In this document: positions 21,101 to 34,115 of the stretch, piece by piece | How positions within the stretch are numbered: position 1 is the stretch's first letter | How the letters are laid out: every line of letters begins with the position of its first letter | Position numbers and translations under genes: made by a program | The notes under the pieces: generated by a model | Databases searched by the model: none | Told to the model about the DNA's origin: nothing | What the model saw: only the letters and a program-made list of their open reading frames with translations | Assembly (NCBI GenBank): GCA_033063855.1 | Contig: CP093829.1 | Location: 4,846,243-4,910,242 of the forward strand | DNA length: 64,000 nt | Source of the DNA: Smittia aterrima | Taxonomy: Eukaryota > Arthropoda > Insecta > Diptera > Chironomidae | Direction: 5' to 3'

Positions 21101-21655
21101 TTCCTCGACTGTGCAGTTTCACTATCTACACTTGTCTAACTAAATTATTTTTGATACGAACTGTTAAATATTTCTTATCACACGACTTGAGTTTTTGGGG
21201 GCATTTAGCTTAATCAACCGCGAAATATTATTTAGCTAAATGCCCCCGTTGACTTCACACAAGAAAATCTCTGAGAAAATGATCTTTTCTCAGTTTTTAT
21301 TTAGCTCCGCCTTTTACTCACAGCTCAATGATTTCAAAGACGTTAAGCGTGAATAAATTTAAGTTTTGAAATTTTCTTTTTTTGGTGATATTTACTTTTG
21401 AAGGAAATTTCTTTAACACATCCAGATATTGAAAATATTGGAGAACGACAATGAAAATGTTATTCTTTAAAATTTCACGTTGTAATCTCTCGTTGTCGTT
21501 TGCGAGCTGAGTCCTTCTTTCGGTTGCTAAAAATCTGGAAAAACCCTCAAGAATCAGGTAGAGAAAATATTTTAGCAGATGTCTAAAGTAATGAAGCTCA
21601 TTCCTAGTTTGAATTTCTATCAGTGAACATCGAAAGATAAATTTAAAAAATCGTT
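21101..21655. other. Divergent promoter region between the serine hydrolase and zinc-finger gene
   Basis: No gene is seen. It contains the perfect inverted repeat at 21197-21247 and A+T-rich leader sequence before the zinc-finger start. Confidence 0.5.
21197..21247. repeat. Perfect 14-bp inverted repeat with 23-base loop
   Basis: GGGGGCATTTAGCT at 21197-21210 and its exact complement AGCTAAATGCCCCC at 21234-21247. The G5/C5 ends stand out in an A+T-rich region. It could be a transposon-end footprint, a two-sided protein site or a hairpin. Confidence 0.85.
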
Positions 21656-22807
21656 ATGGCAGAATATTCAGCAGAAATTGTTAACAATATCAAACATGAA
21701 CAAGAACGTCATTTTGTGTTTATTATGCCGGATGATCCAGAACCAGAGATCGATGAGCAAAGAAAAGTGAATATTATTTTGAAGAAATTTGACAAAAGGT
21801 GGAAAATTCCTGCAAAGTTGTTTAAACAATATTTAGCTTGTTACAACTGTGACTTTGCTGCCAAGGAAATATATGAAATAAATATTCATTTGAACTCTTG
21901 CAAATATCTTGAAAAATGTGAGGGATGCGGCTTTACAAGCAAATCCAAAATCTTTAAAAATTGTAGTTTCTGCGATCAAAAATTCAAATGTCAAAACTGC
22001 AAATTAAAGCATCAACAAGATCACTACCAGGATAATTATTGGAAATGCTCTAAATGTGAATACAAAAATTTACATCAAGAACGCCTACGATGTCATTATT
22101 CGATACACCTGAAGAAATTTTCATGCGAAACATGTAAAGAGAAATTCGCAAAAAATGAAAAATTGAAATTTCATCAACAGAATAATGGCCACGGAATATT
22201 CGTCAAGGGAGAAAGATTTGATTGTTCAAATTGCAATCGATCATTTAGGTCAGAATATCGAAAGCGAGAACACGAAAGAAATGTTCATAGTAAAATTACG
22301 TTTCATTGCGATATTTGTGGCAAAATATTTAAAACTAAGACTTATATAAAGAATCACTTGCAAACTCATCTAAAAATTCCTTGCCCGATTTGTCAGCAAA
22401 CTTTCACAAGACTTAGGCTTCAGAATCACATTAAGCAACACTCGATTGAGACAGAGGGTGAATGTCATTGCGATTTGTGTGGCAGAATATGTAAAAACAA
22501 AAGTTTTTTGAGGAAGCACATGAGAAATCATATTAAAGTTTTCTGTTCAATTTGTAAAAAATCATTCACCAACGCCATTTGGAGAACACACAAGAAAAAA
22601 TATCATCCATCAAAACAAAAGTGTCATGATCATGCTTGTAAAATTGGAAAATGTCTTCAAAAGTTTAAAAATTCTGAAGAACTAAGCGAGCATAAGAAAA
22701 TTCACATCGGACCTAAACATTACAAGTGTCCAAAATGCAATCACGAAACTAATAATTTCCGCGATATGCGAAATCACATCAATAGCAAAAAATTACATAA
22801 AATTTAA
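21656..22807 (+). CDS. Intronless C2H2 zinc-finger protein
   Basis: A single open frame of 383 residues from an ATG at 21656. About 90 residues of non-finger sequence lead into roughly ten C2H2-like units. Clear ones are FSCETCKEKFAKNEKLKFH, FDCSNCNRSFRSEYRKREH, FHCDICGKIFKTKTYIKNH, CPICQQTFTRLRLQNH, CHCDLCGRICKNKSFLRKH and YKCPKCNHETNNFRDMRNH. The first ones are irregular (C-rich, lacking normal His spacing). The absence of a ZAD domain and of introns separates it from the ZAD protein at 43.2 kb; it may be a retrocopy or simply an intron-poor family member. A nuclear DNA-binding role is inferred from the fingers. No specific orthologue is recognised. Confidence 0.88.
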   Translation: MAEYSAEIVNNIKHEQERHFVFIMPDDPEPEIDEQRKVNIILKKFDKRWKIPAKLFKQYLACYNCDFAAKEIYEINIHLNSCKYLEKCEGCGFTSKSKIFKNCSFCDQKFKCQNCKLKHQQDHYQDNYWKCSKCEYKNLHQERLRCHYSIHLKKFSCETCKEKFAKNEKLKFHQQNNGHGIFVKGERFDCSNCNRSFRSEYRKREHERNVHSKITFHCDICGKIFKTKTYIKNHLQTHLKIPCPICQQTFTRLRLQNHIKQHSIETEGECHCDLCGRICKNKSFLRKHMRNHIKVFCSICKKSFTNAIWRTHKKKYHPSKQKCHDHACKIGKCLQKFKNSEELSEHKKIHIGPKHYKCPKCNHETNNFRDMRNHINSKKLHKI

Positions 22808-23553
22808 AAAATTATTAATGAAATCACAAGAATCTATTTGATCTGATAAACAAAATATTCAAACTTTGAGAATAAAAGAAATATTTCAAAACTTGCACAA
22901 CGATTCAATATTTTTCAAGCTCTCTCTGTCGTGATTCCGTTTCACTCCCCTAACAACGAACGAAAAAAAATATTTCTCTTCTCTGAGAAACTTCACTTCG
23001 CTCAGAAAAGATTTGGTCGTCGTGAAGTGAAGTCATTTTGAAACATGTCGGAAGACTAAAAAGAAAATATTTTTGATTTTATATGCAACATAAATTTACT
23101 TTAATTTGTGAGGAGTGAGAAAGATTCATGAGTCATCGCCTTGAGTTATTATCGTTCACCATCGAGTATCGTCTTGTGCGTTGTGTTGCAAAAGCAAATA
23201 TGATCGCTTTAATGTGAATTTATGTGTGACAAATAAAAATAAAACATAAAATCCATTTAGATATTCTCGCTCTCTCGACGATTTTCGTGTTTTCAGTGAG
23301 AGGAGAAAACGTTTTAAGCTAAACGAAAACAATAAGAAAAATATTTAAAGTGTTTGTTTGCATTAAAAAGAATTTTGTTCGTCATAGTAGAAGAAGTTCG
23401 TCCAATTAAGAAACGTGATTCCGCAATTGCGGGAAGTGAGGTCGATGTAAAGAGGAAAATAAAATCATAAATAAATTTTTATTTTGGAAAATGTGTTGAC
23501 GTGCAAGCGAAAGAGGAAAGTCAAACGAAAAGTTTAAAGTGAAAGAGGAAATA
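22808..23553. other. Intergenic region and 5' leader of naked cuticle
   Basis: An AATAAA near 22871 probably ends the zinc-finger transcript. The rest is A/G-rich and should hold the naked cuticle promoter and 5' UTR. A TCAGTG initiator-like sequence occurs at 23293-23298, 260 bases before the start codon. No downstream promoter element matching the consensus is seen at the right distance. Confidence 0.45.
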
Positions 23554-26500
23554 ATGGCAGGAAATATCGTCAAATGGTGGCGACAATTCAAACAATATAA
23601 ACAGTTCTCAGGTAAGAAATCTTATCTTGGCTTTTTGCTTGAGAGAATATTCGAAACACACAAACATTCATCAAAGTACTTGAGTTGTACGTCGATCGGA
23701 AAAATCCTCATTTTCAATTCTCAATCAATGAATAAATATTGAGATGATTGAGAAGAAAAAAAAAATCCAGTTTTCCATAATAACAGCTCGAGCTGTGTGA
23801 GCTAGAGAGAGAAATATCTATGCGGGATACAACAACAGCAGTCGAACACACGTTTTTACACAAAACTCAAAGTCGGCTCCGAAAAGAAACTGAAACAAAA
23901 ACAACTTTTCTATCTGATCAAGAAATCACGAGTCGCATGTGGAAATTCCCTTGATTTTTCCACTTCAAGTCATCAACTTTCCGATTCAATGAGCGGTGAA
24001 TACAAAGCGGTTAATGGCAACACTGCAAACGGGGATCATTAGCTAGTTCTCGTCGTTTTCTGTGCCTTCGCTTTACAACAAACGAAAGAAAATCTCCAAG
24101 TCCAAAAGAGAATCGAACGAAGGAGAAGAAGAAGGAAAAAAATCAACTTAATGTGTACGAGCTCGTATATGAAGCGTATATAATTTTTTTTTCTTTAAAA
24201 TATAATGTCGGCTTCTAAAAGATGATGAAAGAAAAATCGCCGACAATGAAAATTATATACATTTTCTACTTCTTCGTCGTGTCTCTCGCTCTTCGCTCGC
24301 TCTTGGCGGCTAGTCATGTACATGGCTTTAACGTCTTACACAATCAAGCTGGTCGAGGCGCAACACACCAAAGCAAAGACGAAATAAATGCATTTTAATA
24401 ATAAAAACTTATAAACGTGAATAATAATTAAATATTTTTTCTACTTGACGGCAGCGCGGTGGCGGCGCTTTGCTTTTTGATCTGCGAGAGCTGACCCGTC
24501 GCAACTTTACGCAATTCCCTCTCCTCGAATGCGCTCAATAAATCTCTTACGACATATCAGCTTATTCCGTCTTTTTAATCCGTCGATAGGTGAAACTCCG
24601 ATCACGGTCATTATGAAAGATTTGTTTTCAACTGAGAGTGTGTGGAGATTGTTTACAAGTTTTGAGTTTGATGTTTAATATTTACCAAAGCTTTGATAAA
24701 GAAAGCTCTTCAACTTATGAACGTTCCCCATAATTCTCGTTCGCCTCTCGGCTTTTGATTCGTTTCGGAGCTACTTCAAAAAAATATAAATCTGAATAGT
24801 TAATTTACAATGCGTTTTACTTTTTTTTTTGTTGCTATTAAGCGAAGGGAGTGAGAAGGAGAGATTGAAGAAAAATAAAGGTTAATTACGATATTTACAG
24901 CCCGCGTTCGAACGGAATAAAAGAGCGACCCGAACGAGAAGAATAAAGAAAACTTCATATTAATGATACTTTTAACACCTTTTCCTTTTTTTGTTTTTTC
25001 TCTTCGGATATTTCATAAATTACACATGTTTCCATCTTTCATTTTTCTTCGCTTTTAAGGCACTTTCGGTGTTGTTGCTTCTCGGGCACGGCAGAACGCT
25101 TTTAATGTTTTGTTGCCTTTTCTTAGAAATCTCTTGTTTCTCGCGCTCCGCACGGTTTCGTGCCGAACAACAGGTTTTAATTCTTGCTTTAACTCTGCAG
25201 CATGCAATGCCCCGTCATTTCGATTTGACGAGTAATTGCAGTGAAGAGACTTTGCCCCGAAGCGAACAAAGCTTCGTTGCATTAGAATTTCGAGTTTTGT
25301 CGACGATGACGATGATCACTGACACAAAACAAAAAAGTTTCTTTAAGAAAGAAATCCAAGAAATATTGCCGACAACTGTTAAAGCAGATGAGAGAGGAAA
25401 GATGGAACGAAAACGATTTTAAAGAAGAAGAAATAAATAAAAATATAAAAGGCAAGTTGAGGGGGAGGATGATCATGGTGCGGATCGTAAAAAAAAAGTT
25501 TCTCTAACCTCGACTCGGGTTTGCACAAGACGAGCACACACATTTTGTTTCCATTTACGATCGACTTCCCTTTTTCAGAGATTTTTTTTCGTCTTCTTCT
25601 TTCGGATACATAAAAAAAGACGAGAAGATATCGAAGAAGAAACTCGGTCGGAGGGAATGAAAAGAAGAAAAAAAAACTTCAGAGACGAAGATTTTTTTTT
25701 CTTAAAAAGAAATAAAAGAGAAACAAAGCTCGTAGGACCGACAGATCAGAGAGCTCCCTTGTGCCCCCTTCGCCCTCCTCGTCCATTTCCAACAACAACA
25801 AACTGATCGAGCAGAGCGCGCAACAGTCGAGAGTGGAATAATAAGCAACGACGATGAGGCCGGTGAGGGAAGAAAAGAAAAAAGAACCGGAGAATACGAA
25901 AGGAAAAATAATAATAACTTAAGATGCCGAATGAAGATTATACGAATTTTAAGAGAAGAAAGAAGAAGACAAAGTAAAAAGATTGTAATGTCCATCCATA
26001 TGTCGGATTTTTCTGATGAATAATATTTTTTTTCCCTTCCTCCATCTCATGCTTCGCTGTTATTATGCGAAGAGCGAAGAAGATCTCCCTTCAGGGACGA
26101 GAGCTTCGATCGAACAGGTTGCTGTTGTTGTTGTTGATTAGTTATCTCTTCTCGAACTCATCTTCGTCGTCTTCGTCGCATCTTCAAAAGGCTTTCCGAA
26201 AGAGAAGCGCTTTACGAAATAAAAGCAGACGCGATTGTCGAGCGACGGAATGTTCTTCGACGCATTTAAGAGGAGACGACGACGGTTTTTATGTTCGTCG
26301 GGAATCTGGTATTAAATTGAAGCAGCAACGAAAACACATTAAAGAGCGATTGGAAATTAAAAGACGCGTTTTTTAATCGTCTCAAGACAATTGGAGTGAG
26401 GCGAAACATTCGAAAGATAAAAGCTGAAAACTCTGAAAATTATACCGAAGAAAATCTTTAATAATCGCCTCTCTGTTCTGCGAGTTGTTCTTCCATCATC

Positions 26501-29500
26501 TTCGGAAAGAAATTGCTGCGTTGCGTTTTTATTTCGGGGTCGTCTAATTGCCTGTTGCTGCGGTCGACGTGCCGTTTGAACATTCTTCTTCAAAAGTTTT
26601 GTGATCACGGAAATTCCAGGGAATGGAATGTTTTGCGGCTGCGAGATGAGTTCAGGGACATCGAGGAGTTCTCTAACAAACGCAAACCCTGAAAACCTCA
26701 AACTTGATCTTTCCTTTTGCGGATTTTAAGCGATTCCCCCAAGCCATATGCGCACACAAAGTGGAAATAGCGAAGAAGAAGTCTTTCGTTGCACGAGATG
26801 TCGATAAAGAAAGATATTGCGGTTCGGCACCGAATAAAAAAAAAATCCGCGCTCCGTCACTCGAGCAGAGTGAAAAAAAGCCGCGATTGGGCTTTAAGGG
26901 CTGTTAGAAATCATGTTGTGACCTTATAAGGTGCTGGGCCTGGAATAATTTAAGACAGCAACAGCAGCAGCTTTAAGAAAAAAAGCGGAGCACAAGTCAC
27001 TGGCAAGTCGAACGAGTATGGAGTGGAAATTGAAGCCTTTTTAATGACTGCGTGCCGCGCTCAACAAGCTTGTCCAGTTTTCTCAACATGGAAAGAAAAT
27101 TGGCAGCCAGAAGTCGAAGCACAACGATTCGTAGCAGTTGTTGATGCGTGACGTCACGTTATTCACTTGAAGATGCAGAAAACATATGCTGCCTTAATTA
27201 AAAACTCCATCTCGAGTGGAAATACATCTGCGACTTGACGAAAGTCACTTGAGTGAGATAGAAGAAGAATTAATGGAGTTCGTGATGTAATTAGATTTGC
27301 CAGAAGAATCTGTTAGACGCTGCTGTGATGAGCTGGGCGGGATGGGTCAATACACTCCCTCGCTTCTCGTTTCTTTTTATCTCTCTCCTCCACAAAAAAA
27401 AAATATAAAAAATTCAATCCATCACTCAATAAAATCCATTTACTGAATCGAATCAAATTTTCCACTTGAGAAATGTTGGAGATGACGGCGCGCAAAGAAC
27501 TTTTTTTGGATTAAAGGAGAAGAAAGAAATGAACACATAAGACCGCGCGGCACACACAACCAGAATTAAATTAAATTTGTTTCCAACATTAATAATCATT
27601 TTACATCATCAGCGACCGAGAGCGATTGAGGCCCCGCGGAATATCTGAACACAGAGCGGAGCCGCGCAAAGAAAAAAAAAATAAAAATAAGAATTATCAT
27701 TAAGCGAAGTGAAGTGAAGGAGAGAGAGGAGACCGACTTAAGCATTAAAGCGCTAATGGAATGAAAAAGAACGGAGAAGAAAAATATTTATTTTTTAATT
27801 GATTCATACTCAATAAAAATGGAGATTCCATTAAAAAAGCACAAGCCTCTCGATCGAAGAAGCCGCAAAAGATGATGGAAGTAAAAAAGCGCGGAGCCGA
27901 GAAAAAAAATCTTTTGGAATTTAATGTGCTCAATGATTTTGTAATTTTTGTTCTTCTTCTTCATCATCATCATCGCTTTTCGATGCTCCGGCGTATCTGG
28001 TTTTGAAATACAAAAATAATAAGCAAATAGTATGTTTGAGGCGAAACGAGTGATTGGCCTCATGAGAGCTTGTTGAGATGAACGGAAAAGAAAGGCAATG
28101 GAATGTCAGTTGATTGCATTGGAATTCATTTAGATTCCTCCTCAAGACATTTCTTCTTCTTTTTTCGCGAGACACAGGAAGCTTTGATTTTACGTTCAAC
28201 GTGTCCAACGAAACTTTATTATCTTTTAATGTTTCCCCGAAAAACCACAAACGTCGAATATGTATCGATTCGAGCCGCACTTTGTCCCAAAGAGAAGTAA
28301 AGTGAGAGAGCGATAGAATGAAAAGAAAATGTGCTGTGAAATGTTTCTTTAATGGCAATAACCGAAGAAAACAAGACGAGAAAAAAAATATACGAGAATG
28401 AAATTTAAAGACCTTTTATTAAAAATCATTGCCGACCTGCATTTCTCGGTTCCACTCGGGTTGCTGTGTGTGGTCTCGAAAACTGCATGCACAATAACGT
28501 TCACTGAGTTACTCTGAAATCTATCTCGGCTTTGACATCACATGATACTTTGAGAGCAAGCCGCTGACGGTTTTTCCGATCGATTGATTTCCCTTCGGTC
28601 GAACGAGAGACTCAACCAGATGTAAGCTCAATTGATCCGTTAAACGGAAAGTCATTTCCGCCCTTGTGATGTTTAATTGATCGTCGATTGAGGAATTCAC
28701 GGGCAATCTGGTTTGTCTCATCAATCCACATGAGAATAAAGCCAAATTGCAATTAAATTCCATTGCAAAGAGACGGAGAGAGCTTACATTGGATTTAAAT
28801 GAACAGTAGGACGCCTGCCATCACCTCATTCGAATGGAATGCGGCATAAAAATACTTTTGCGCTCCAAAGACAATGGCGACCCGTTTTAAATCCCCACCG
28901 AGCTCCCCCCTCCCCTCCCTCGTTTCAATCACGAGGCATTCAAAAGACATTTGAGAGAGAGGCCTAGGAACAAATAGTTGGATAAGATTTGAGTTATTTC
29001 GGAACAATCTCGTTTGTGCGTTGCCTTGGAGCGCTTTGTGTAAGAGAAATATGCTTTGAGAGAAGGCAAAGTAAAAGATGGAAAGGAAGAAGAAGAGGAA
29101 TTTCAAAGAATCTTTTGTTGAAGATTCTTTTTCTCCGCTCGAACTTCGTCTTACGATGATGCCGAAAAGAAGGGAAAAAAATATCTTCTCGAGTCCGAAG
29201 AGCCGATTCACGATTTTAATAAATTGTAAAGATATGGTAATCGCACGGGTTTGTGTGGAAATCTGTGTCGGAAGAGTAAACGAGATTCGCACAAATTTTC
29301 TTCGATGGTTTAAACTCGAAATGCCATTCCCTCATCACTGGAGCTCAGAGCGAGAGAAGAATCATTTAATAACATTTTGAAGACTCTTCATTCGGTAAAT
29401 TTCTTGTGAAATGAATGAAGATGGAAACGAAATCATGCGTAGCGAAGAGAAGAGCTATTCAACGAAACTGTTAATTTCGTTTGGCTTGAGAGAATCTCGA

Positions 29501-32500
29501 ATGATCAGACAAATCGATTTAAATCTGCAACAACTTCTTACATCATTTACATTCATCTTCGACATCATCTGAACCCTCGTTTTGTTTCTTGATTCATTCA
29601 CCGCTCGAAGAAGGAATTCTTCCATTTTGTGTGCGTTGAGATTTCTTGAGCTCGACTCAATAACTTTTCTAAGAAATTCCCTTTTCTTTGAAACTTTCTG
29701 CTGTTTTTGTTGTTTGCGCTTGGTATTGCTTTTCATCTGTTTTCTTATTCTTCGTTTTTGTTTGAGAGGGCCCTCTGTGAGTCGATGATATTCTCTTATT
29801 ATTGGCCTTTTTTCGGATCGTTTTCTGCCCTTCCGCAATAAGAAACCCAAAGAATTCTTAGAGATCTTCAGGTACTGAGAGACGAAAGACTCACACGCAG
29901 AGAACTTTCACGCATCAAGAACGGATCGCATAGAGAAGATAGATTAGAAGACGAAGAGATTAATGTTGAGAATTTGAAGCGTCCATGAGGATCAAGTTCC
30001 GGATCATTTTGAGCTCTTGACGATTGGTTCCAGGAAACGATCGCCACTCGAGCGAAACGAAAAAGACTTCTCGGAAAACAAACCAAGACTTCACACTTTT
30101 GGGTCGCAACGAGATGAGGCCAGAATATCAAAAGGCGTTGATCTCTTTGAAATCGAAAAGAAAAGAAAACGAGGGAGAGAGAGAAAAAGATCAAAGCAAG
30201 TCGACTAAGATGAAAAGTTTCTTCGTTGACGCATCATAATTAAAATATTTATCATTCTCATGTGAAAATCTTCGTGTGAAAAAGAGAAAAAAATTGTTTA
30301 ATGAGGGGAAGGAGCGTCGCAAGTGCTTTTCTGTGTCAAGACTCTTCGACTTGCGAAAGCATTTCGCGCTTTTGATAATTTGCTCATCTCAAAGTACTTC
30401 AAGCATCAAGAGACTTAATAAGAATTTCATTTGCGTCTTGTTTGTGATTCAAAGGCGCGTAACTAAGTGCCGCGTTTGACAAAAGAGAATCTTAAAAGCA
30501 AAAGCATCAAACATGTCGTTGACGTGTCGTGAGCGATGAGAAAGAAGAAAGCACCGCGCGATTGATCTTTTTTGCGCGATTCATTAAAGAGAAGTAGAAA
30601 GAAAATTTAACTTTCAAGTCTTCTTTTCTCGTTCGTTGTGTCGATCGTCTGGCGCGAAGTTTCTTCTCTCCTTCGATCATTTGGAGGCCAAGCTTTTGAT
30701 GTTTCGCTTATGAGGTGTACAACGTTCAATTCATCAACTTAAATCCGCAACATTTTGACTATTTCGACTCGACGTAGCGTGCGAAGAAGAAATAATCTTA
30801 TTCCTCTGAAACAGAAACATCAAAGCGAATGGGGAAACAACAAAGTAATCAGAAATATTTGATGGTTTGTGATGTTTATTTAAGCGTTCGGTTCGCGAAA
30901 AAAAAAATACGATTTCAAAGTCTTTCGCGAGAGAAAGAGAAAAGATAAAAGGAATTCCCCGCGAATGAGATTTTTCCGTGGCGAAAAAGTTTCGTCTCGG
31001 CAACGAAGCAACAGAGAAAAAGATCGAAATCAGAAGAAAAATTGGCCATCACGAGGAATTAATGCAAACGGCGGTGGAAGAAGATAAAGCAGCAAAGAGC
31101 AGAAATGCGACTCGAGAGATCTCGTCGCTGCAAATCCCATTTATTTTCCTTTATGCTTTCGGAGATCGTTTTAATTCTTTAAATTTCACAGAAATTTACT
31201 TCGCATTTCGTTTCGCTTTCGGGGTCCTGTTCTCTTCCTTCTACGTCTCCCTTCGCTTTGCTGCACTGCAACAATGTTGAACGATAATTTCTTATAGCTC
31301 TGGCTTTCATGTCATCGGCGATGTTTCTTCTCTGCGGCAGTTTTCATTTTTTGAAAAGACAGTAGCTCGGAGAGATTTCACAAAAAAGATGAAAACAAAA
31401 TGACTTCGCTTTGTCATTTAAGATTGGAAAAAATTCCTGAAGCGGGAAAAACATTTCTTGTTTCATTAAAACGAGACTTTGTATTGTATTCATTATTTTT
31501 CTCCTTCTCCCGCCTACAATTCTCATTGAGATTAAAACATTTTTCATTCATTTCACTCAAACAAAAAGAAAACCTAAAGCGAGGAAAATCATTTTCTTCT
31601 AGAGAATCCACTCTCAAATGAATAAATAAACGAAGTTATTAAGAAATAATTGAAAGCATTCAAGATCCATGGCCGTGAGAGCTTTTCCGATGTTTCATCT
31701 TTCTCGAGAGATTTTCGTGTTGCATATAAAGAAAAATGATCGTGAGCTAAAAATAGATTTTAATGAATGCCATGTCGTCACTCGTTGAGATTTGTGAATG
31801 ACTTTTCACGACCCTCCAACGATTAGTTTCGTTTTTCGCTTTATGATGGATTCTTAAAGTTGTTTCAATGTTTCGCCATTAATCTGCCACGTGAAGCGTG
31901 TCCACATGTTGAAGTCTCCCACGCGGAAAACTTCAAACGATTTTTCTTTCCCTTTGATGAGTTTTCTGTGTTTCGATTGCGTCAGCTGCTGATGAATGCA
32001 TTTCTAATAAAACTCTTTCTTCCCACAGTTCTTCAAGAATGCCAGACAGATTCAGAAGAGTTGATTTACCAGGCGCCGTCAGCGTGTAGCGCTCCGCCAG
32101 ATCTTCTCATACAAAGTCATCCTCAGACTCCAGTTGTCACATTTCAATCTCCGGCCGTGCCGGAAATACAAAGCCAACCGAAGCCAGTGAAAGTGGTGAA
32201 AGTCAAAGAGCATCACGTGAAAGAGAAGATGACTCAGGAGCAATTGGAAAGGCTTCAGAAACGTCATAGCATTGCAACAACTCGTCACTTAGAAGCTCTC
32301 GAGGAGAATCGTGTGAAGCTTGATGAGTTCACGTGCGATGTGTCAGTTGAAGATTCCAGTAAGAAGCCTCAACCGATTCAGTTCTCGTTCACGCTCTACG
32401 ATCTTGATGGACATGGGAAAATCACCAAAGACGATATCGGCAGCATCGTTTCCACGATCTACGACTCAATCGGGAAGACAGTCGTTGTGCCACATTATGG

Positions 32501-34115
32501 AAAGAAGACGATAAATGTGAAGCTAACGGTGTCTCCCGACGCAAAGCATCAACTACAGCCATCAGCAAATGAACAAATTCATTTCAGTCGTGCGAGTAAA
32601 AAACTTCAATTAACACCTCGCAGGCGCTATCGGCCGCGCGCTGTGTTGAGTGACGACGAAGATGATGACGGGAGTGAATCAACTTCAGACAATCTTGCAC
32701 CACTTGTGAAAATGCAGAACGAATTGGTTCACAATAGAACAAAGGCTGGCGAGAATCTCAACAACGATAAGAACAATGTTTATGAATCGATTAACAAGAT
32801 GAAGTGCTGCAATCAATCACAAACGATCGACAACTTGTTGTCGACGAAGAATAACAAGAACATTGAGATTTACAAAAACTGTCAACCGAATCATTCGCCA
32901 GAGCGACTACACATCGAGGAAGATGCCAACTATGTTACGAAGTGTCATCAAAAGCATGTGCCAAGCTCAAAGAAGAAGCTCATGAGAAAGTCGAGATCAA
33001 GGAGACAACGCGTAAGCAAAACGAAAATTATTTAAATTTGTTCTTCGATGCTGATGGAATTTTTTTTTGTAGCCATCAGAAGCTCGAGTTCGATCATTAT
33101 CAGTTGGAAACGAGCACAAGTGGCGGAAGCAACCAGAAGAAGAAAAGACTCAGGAACAGGCCAAAGACTGTCAGCTGAACAACAGCACGAACCTTCGTCG
33201 TCATGAGCTGATCGAGATCATTAAGGACAGCATGGAAAAGAATCGTTTGTGTTTTCAAGCAAATAGGTTTGTTGGCAAGAGTTTCTCGTTTGAGATCATT
33301 GAAGATTAACGGAATTTGTTTATTTTAGAAAACCTGAAAATGTCAGTCACATGCGCCAACGGTCAAACACCATCACATGCACAAACAAAATGACAGTTGG
33401 AAAGGCAACCTGCGGTGACTTTGATCAACAGCATCTTTGCGCTTTCGATTCCTTTCTCCACGCCACGATCTGTGCCAATCCGACAGACTCAGCAAAGCTT
33501 CACGCTACGAAGATGAATAATCGAAATAAAATGAAGCAGATGAATCAGTCGATGCCACCGGCTTTGAAATTGAAGACTTCTGTGCTAAATCAACTGAATC
33601 CGAATCTCACGCCAGAGCAAAAGTTGACGAGAAAGTTGAATGATGTTGAGAAATGGCTTTTTGAGCGAGAGACGACAGGACAAAGTTATAGAATTGATGA
33701 AGGCAAGGTCAGACCAAAAGATGACAAGAACATTCTTAGTCCGATTGTAATTGATAAGCTTTCAACTCAAACGACATCAACGCCGAAGAAAGTCTTCAAC
33801 AAAGAAGTTCTGATAACAAAGAAACTCAAGCCATTGGGACATCAGTCGAAGCAACAGAAAGAAGCCATCAACAGCACGAAGAACAACCAAATCATCCTCG
33901 AATACTCAAACGTTCCAGTCTCGGGTGACATCAGCGAGTGCGAAAACCTTTTAATCTCTGACGAAGACCAAGCAATGACAGCAATTCACGTCGACAACAA
34001 TAAACTCAATGAAGTACAACCAGAAGCAGCATCAGACTCAACTTCCAAGTCATCCTCAGTTCGATTCGTTCACATTCATCATCACTTCCATCATCATTTC
34101 AATGAGAACGAGTAA
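23554..34115 (+). CDS. nkd: Naked cuticle (Nkd), EF-hand antagonist of Wnt/Wingless signalling
   Basis: Four coding exons, 23554-23611, 32029-33011, 33073-33266 and 33329-34115, join in phase and encode 673 residues. Nkd binds Dishevelled through its EF-hand region and damps Wingless signalling as a feedback target. Recognition is firm: the start MAGNIVKWWRQFKQYKQFS, then LQECQTDSEELIY, the single EF-hand FTLYDLDGHGKITKDDI near residues 139-160 followed by VVVPHYGKKTINVKLTVSPD, later RRHELIEIIKDSMEKNRLCF and MRQRSNTITC, and the His-rich C-terminus (HIHHHFHHHFNENE) typical of the family. The 19-codon first exon is separated from the rest by an 8.4-kb intron. Confidence 0.96.
24176..24260. repeat. 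Two-block hairpin in naked cuticle intron 1
   Basis: GTATATAATTTT at 24176-24187 pairs with AAAATTATATAC near 24249-24260. Inside it, TGTCGGC at 24206-24212 pairs with GCCGACA at 24239-24245, leaving a 26-base loop. It could be a non-coding RNA fold or a degenerate foldback element. Confidence 0.5.
27148..27157. promoter_or_regulatory. Perfect CRE palindrome (GTGACGTCAC)
   Basis: The ten-base palindrome contains a full TGACGTCA site bound by CREB/ATF-type bZIP factors. It lies within naked cuticle intron 1. Function is inferred. Confidence 0.4.

Larger units (their letters stand above)
23612..32028 (+). other. Naked cuticle intron 1 (8.4 kb)
   Basis: No nested gene is supported; several open frames of 60-165 codons on both strands are low-complexity and lack a real start. 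The intron is marked by long purine/pyrimidine-asymmetric blocks (GAA/GAG-rich near 24115-24140, 25565-25700, 30160-30200) and short microsatellites. It also holds a hairpin at 24176-24260, a full CRE palindrome at 27148-27157 and many ATCAAAG/CTTTGAT TCF-like cores. In Drosophila, nkd introns carry Wingless-response enhancers, so this is the likely place for them here; that is inference. Confidence 0.6.

Noticed and set aside
24430..24480. Possible TCF HMG plus Helper-site pair (TGGCGGC near GCTTTGC)
   Set aside because: The Helper-like part fits, but the HMG part departs from the CTTTGWW core, so I do not call a Wnt-response element.
24991..25422. 143-codon open stretch in naked cuticle intron 1
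   Set aside because: Starts from a non-ATG codon, is hydrophobic then basic without recognisable domains, and has no splice link to nkd.
29455..29850. 131-codon Lys/Arg-rich minus-strand frame in naked cuticle intron 1
   Set aside because: Composition is that of a purine-rich stretch read on one strand; there is no ATG at the start and no motif.
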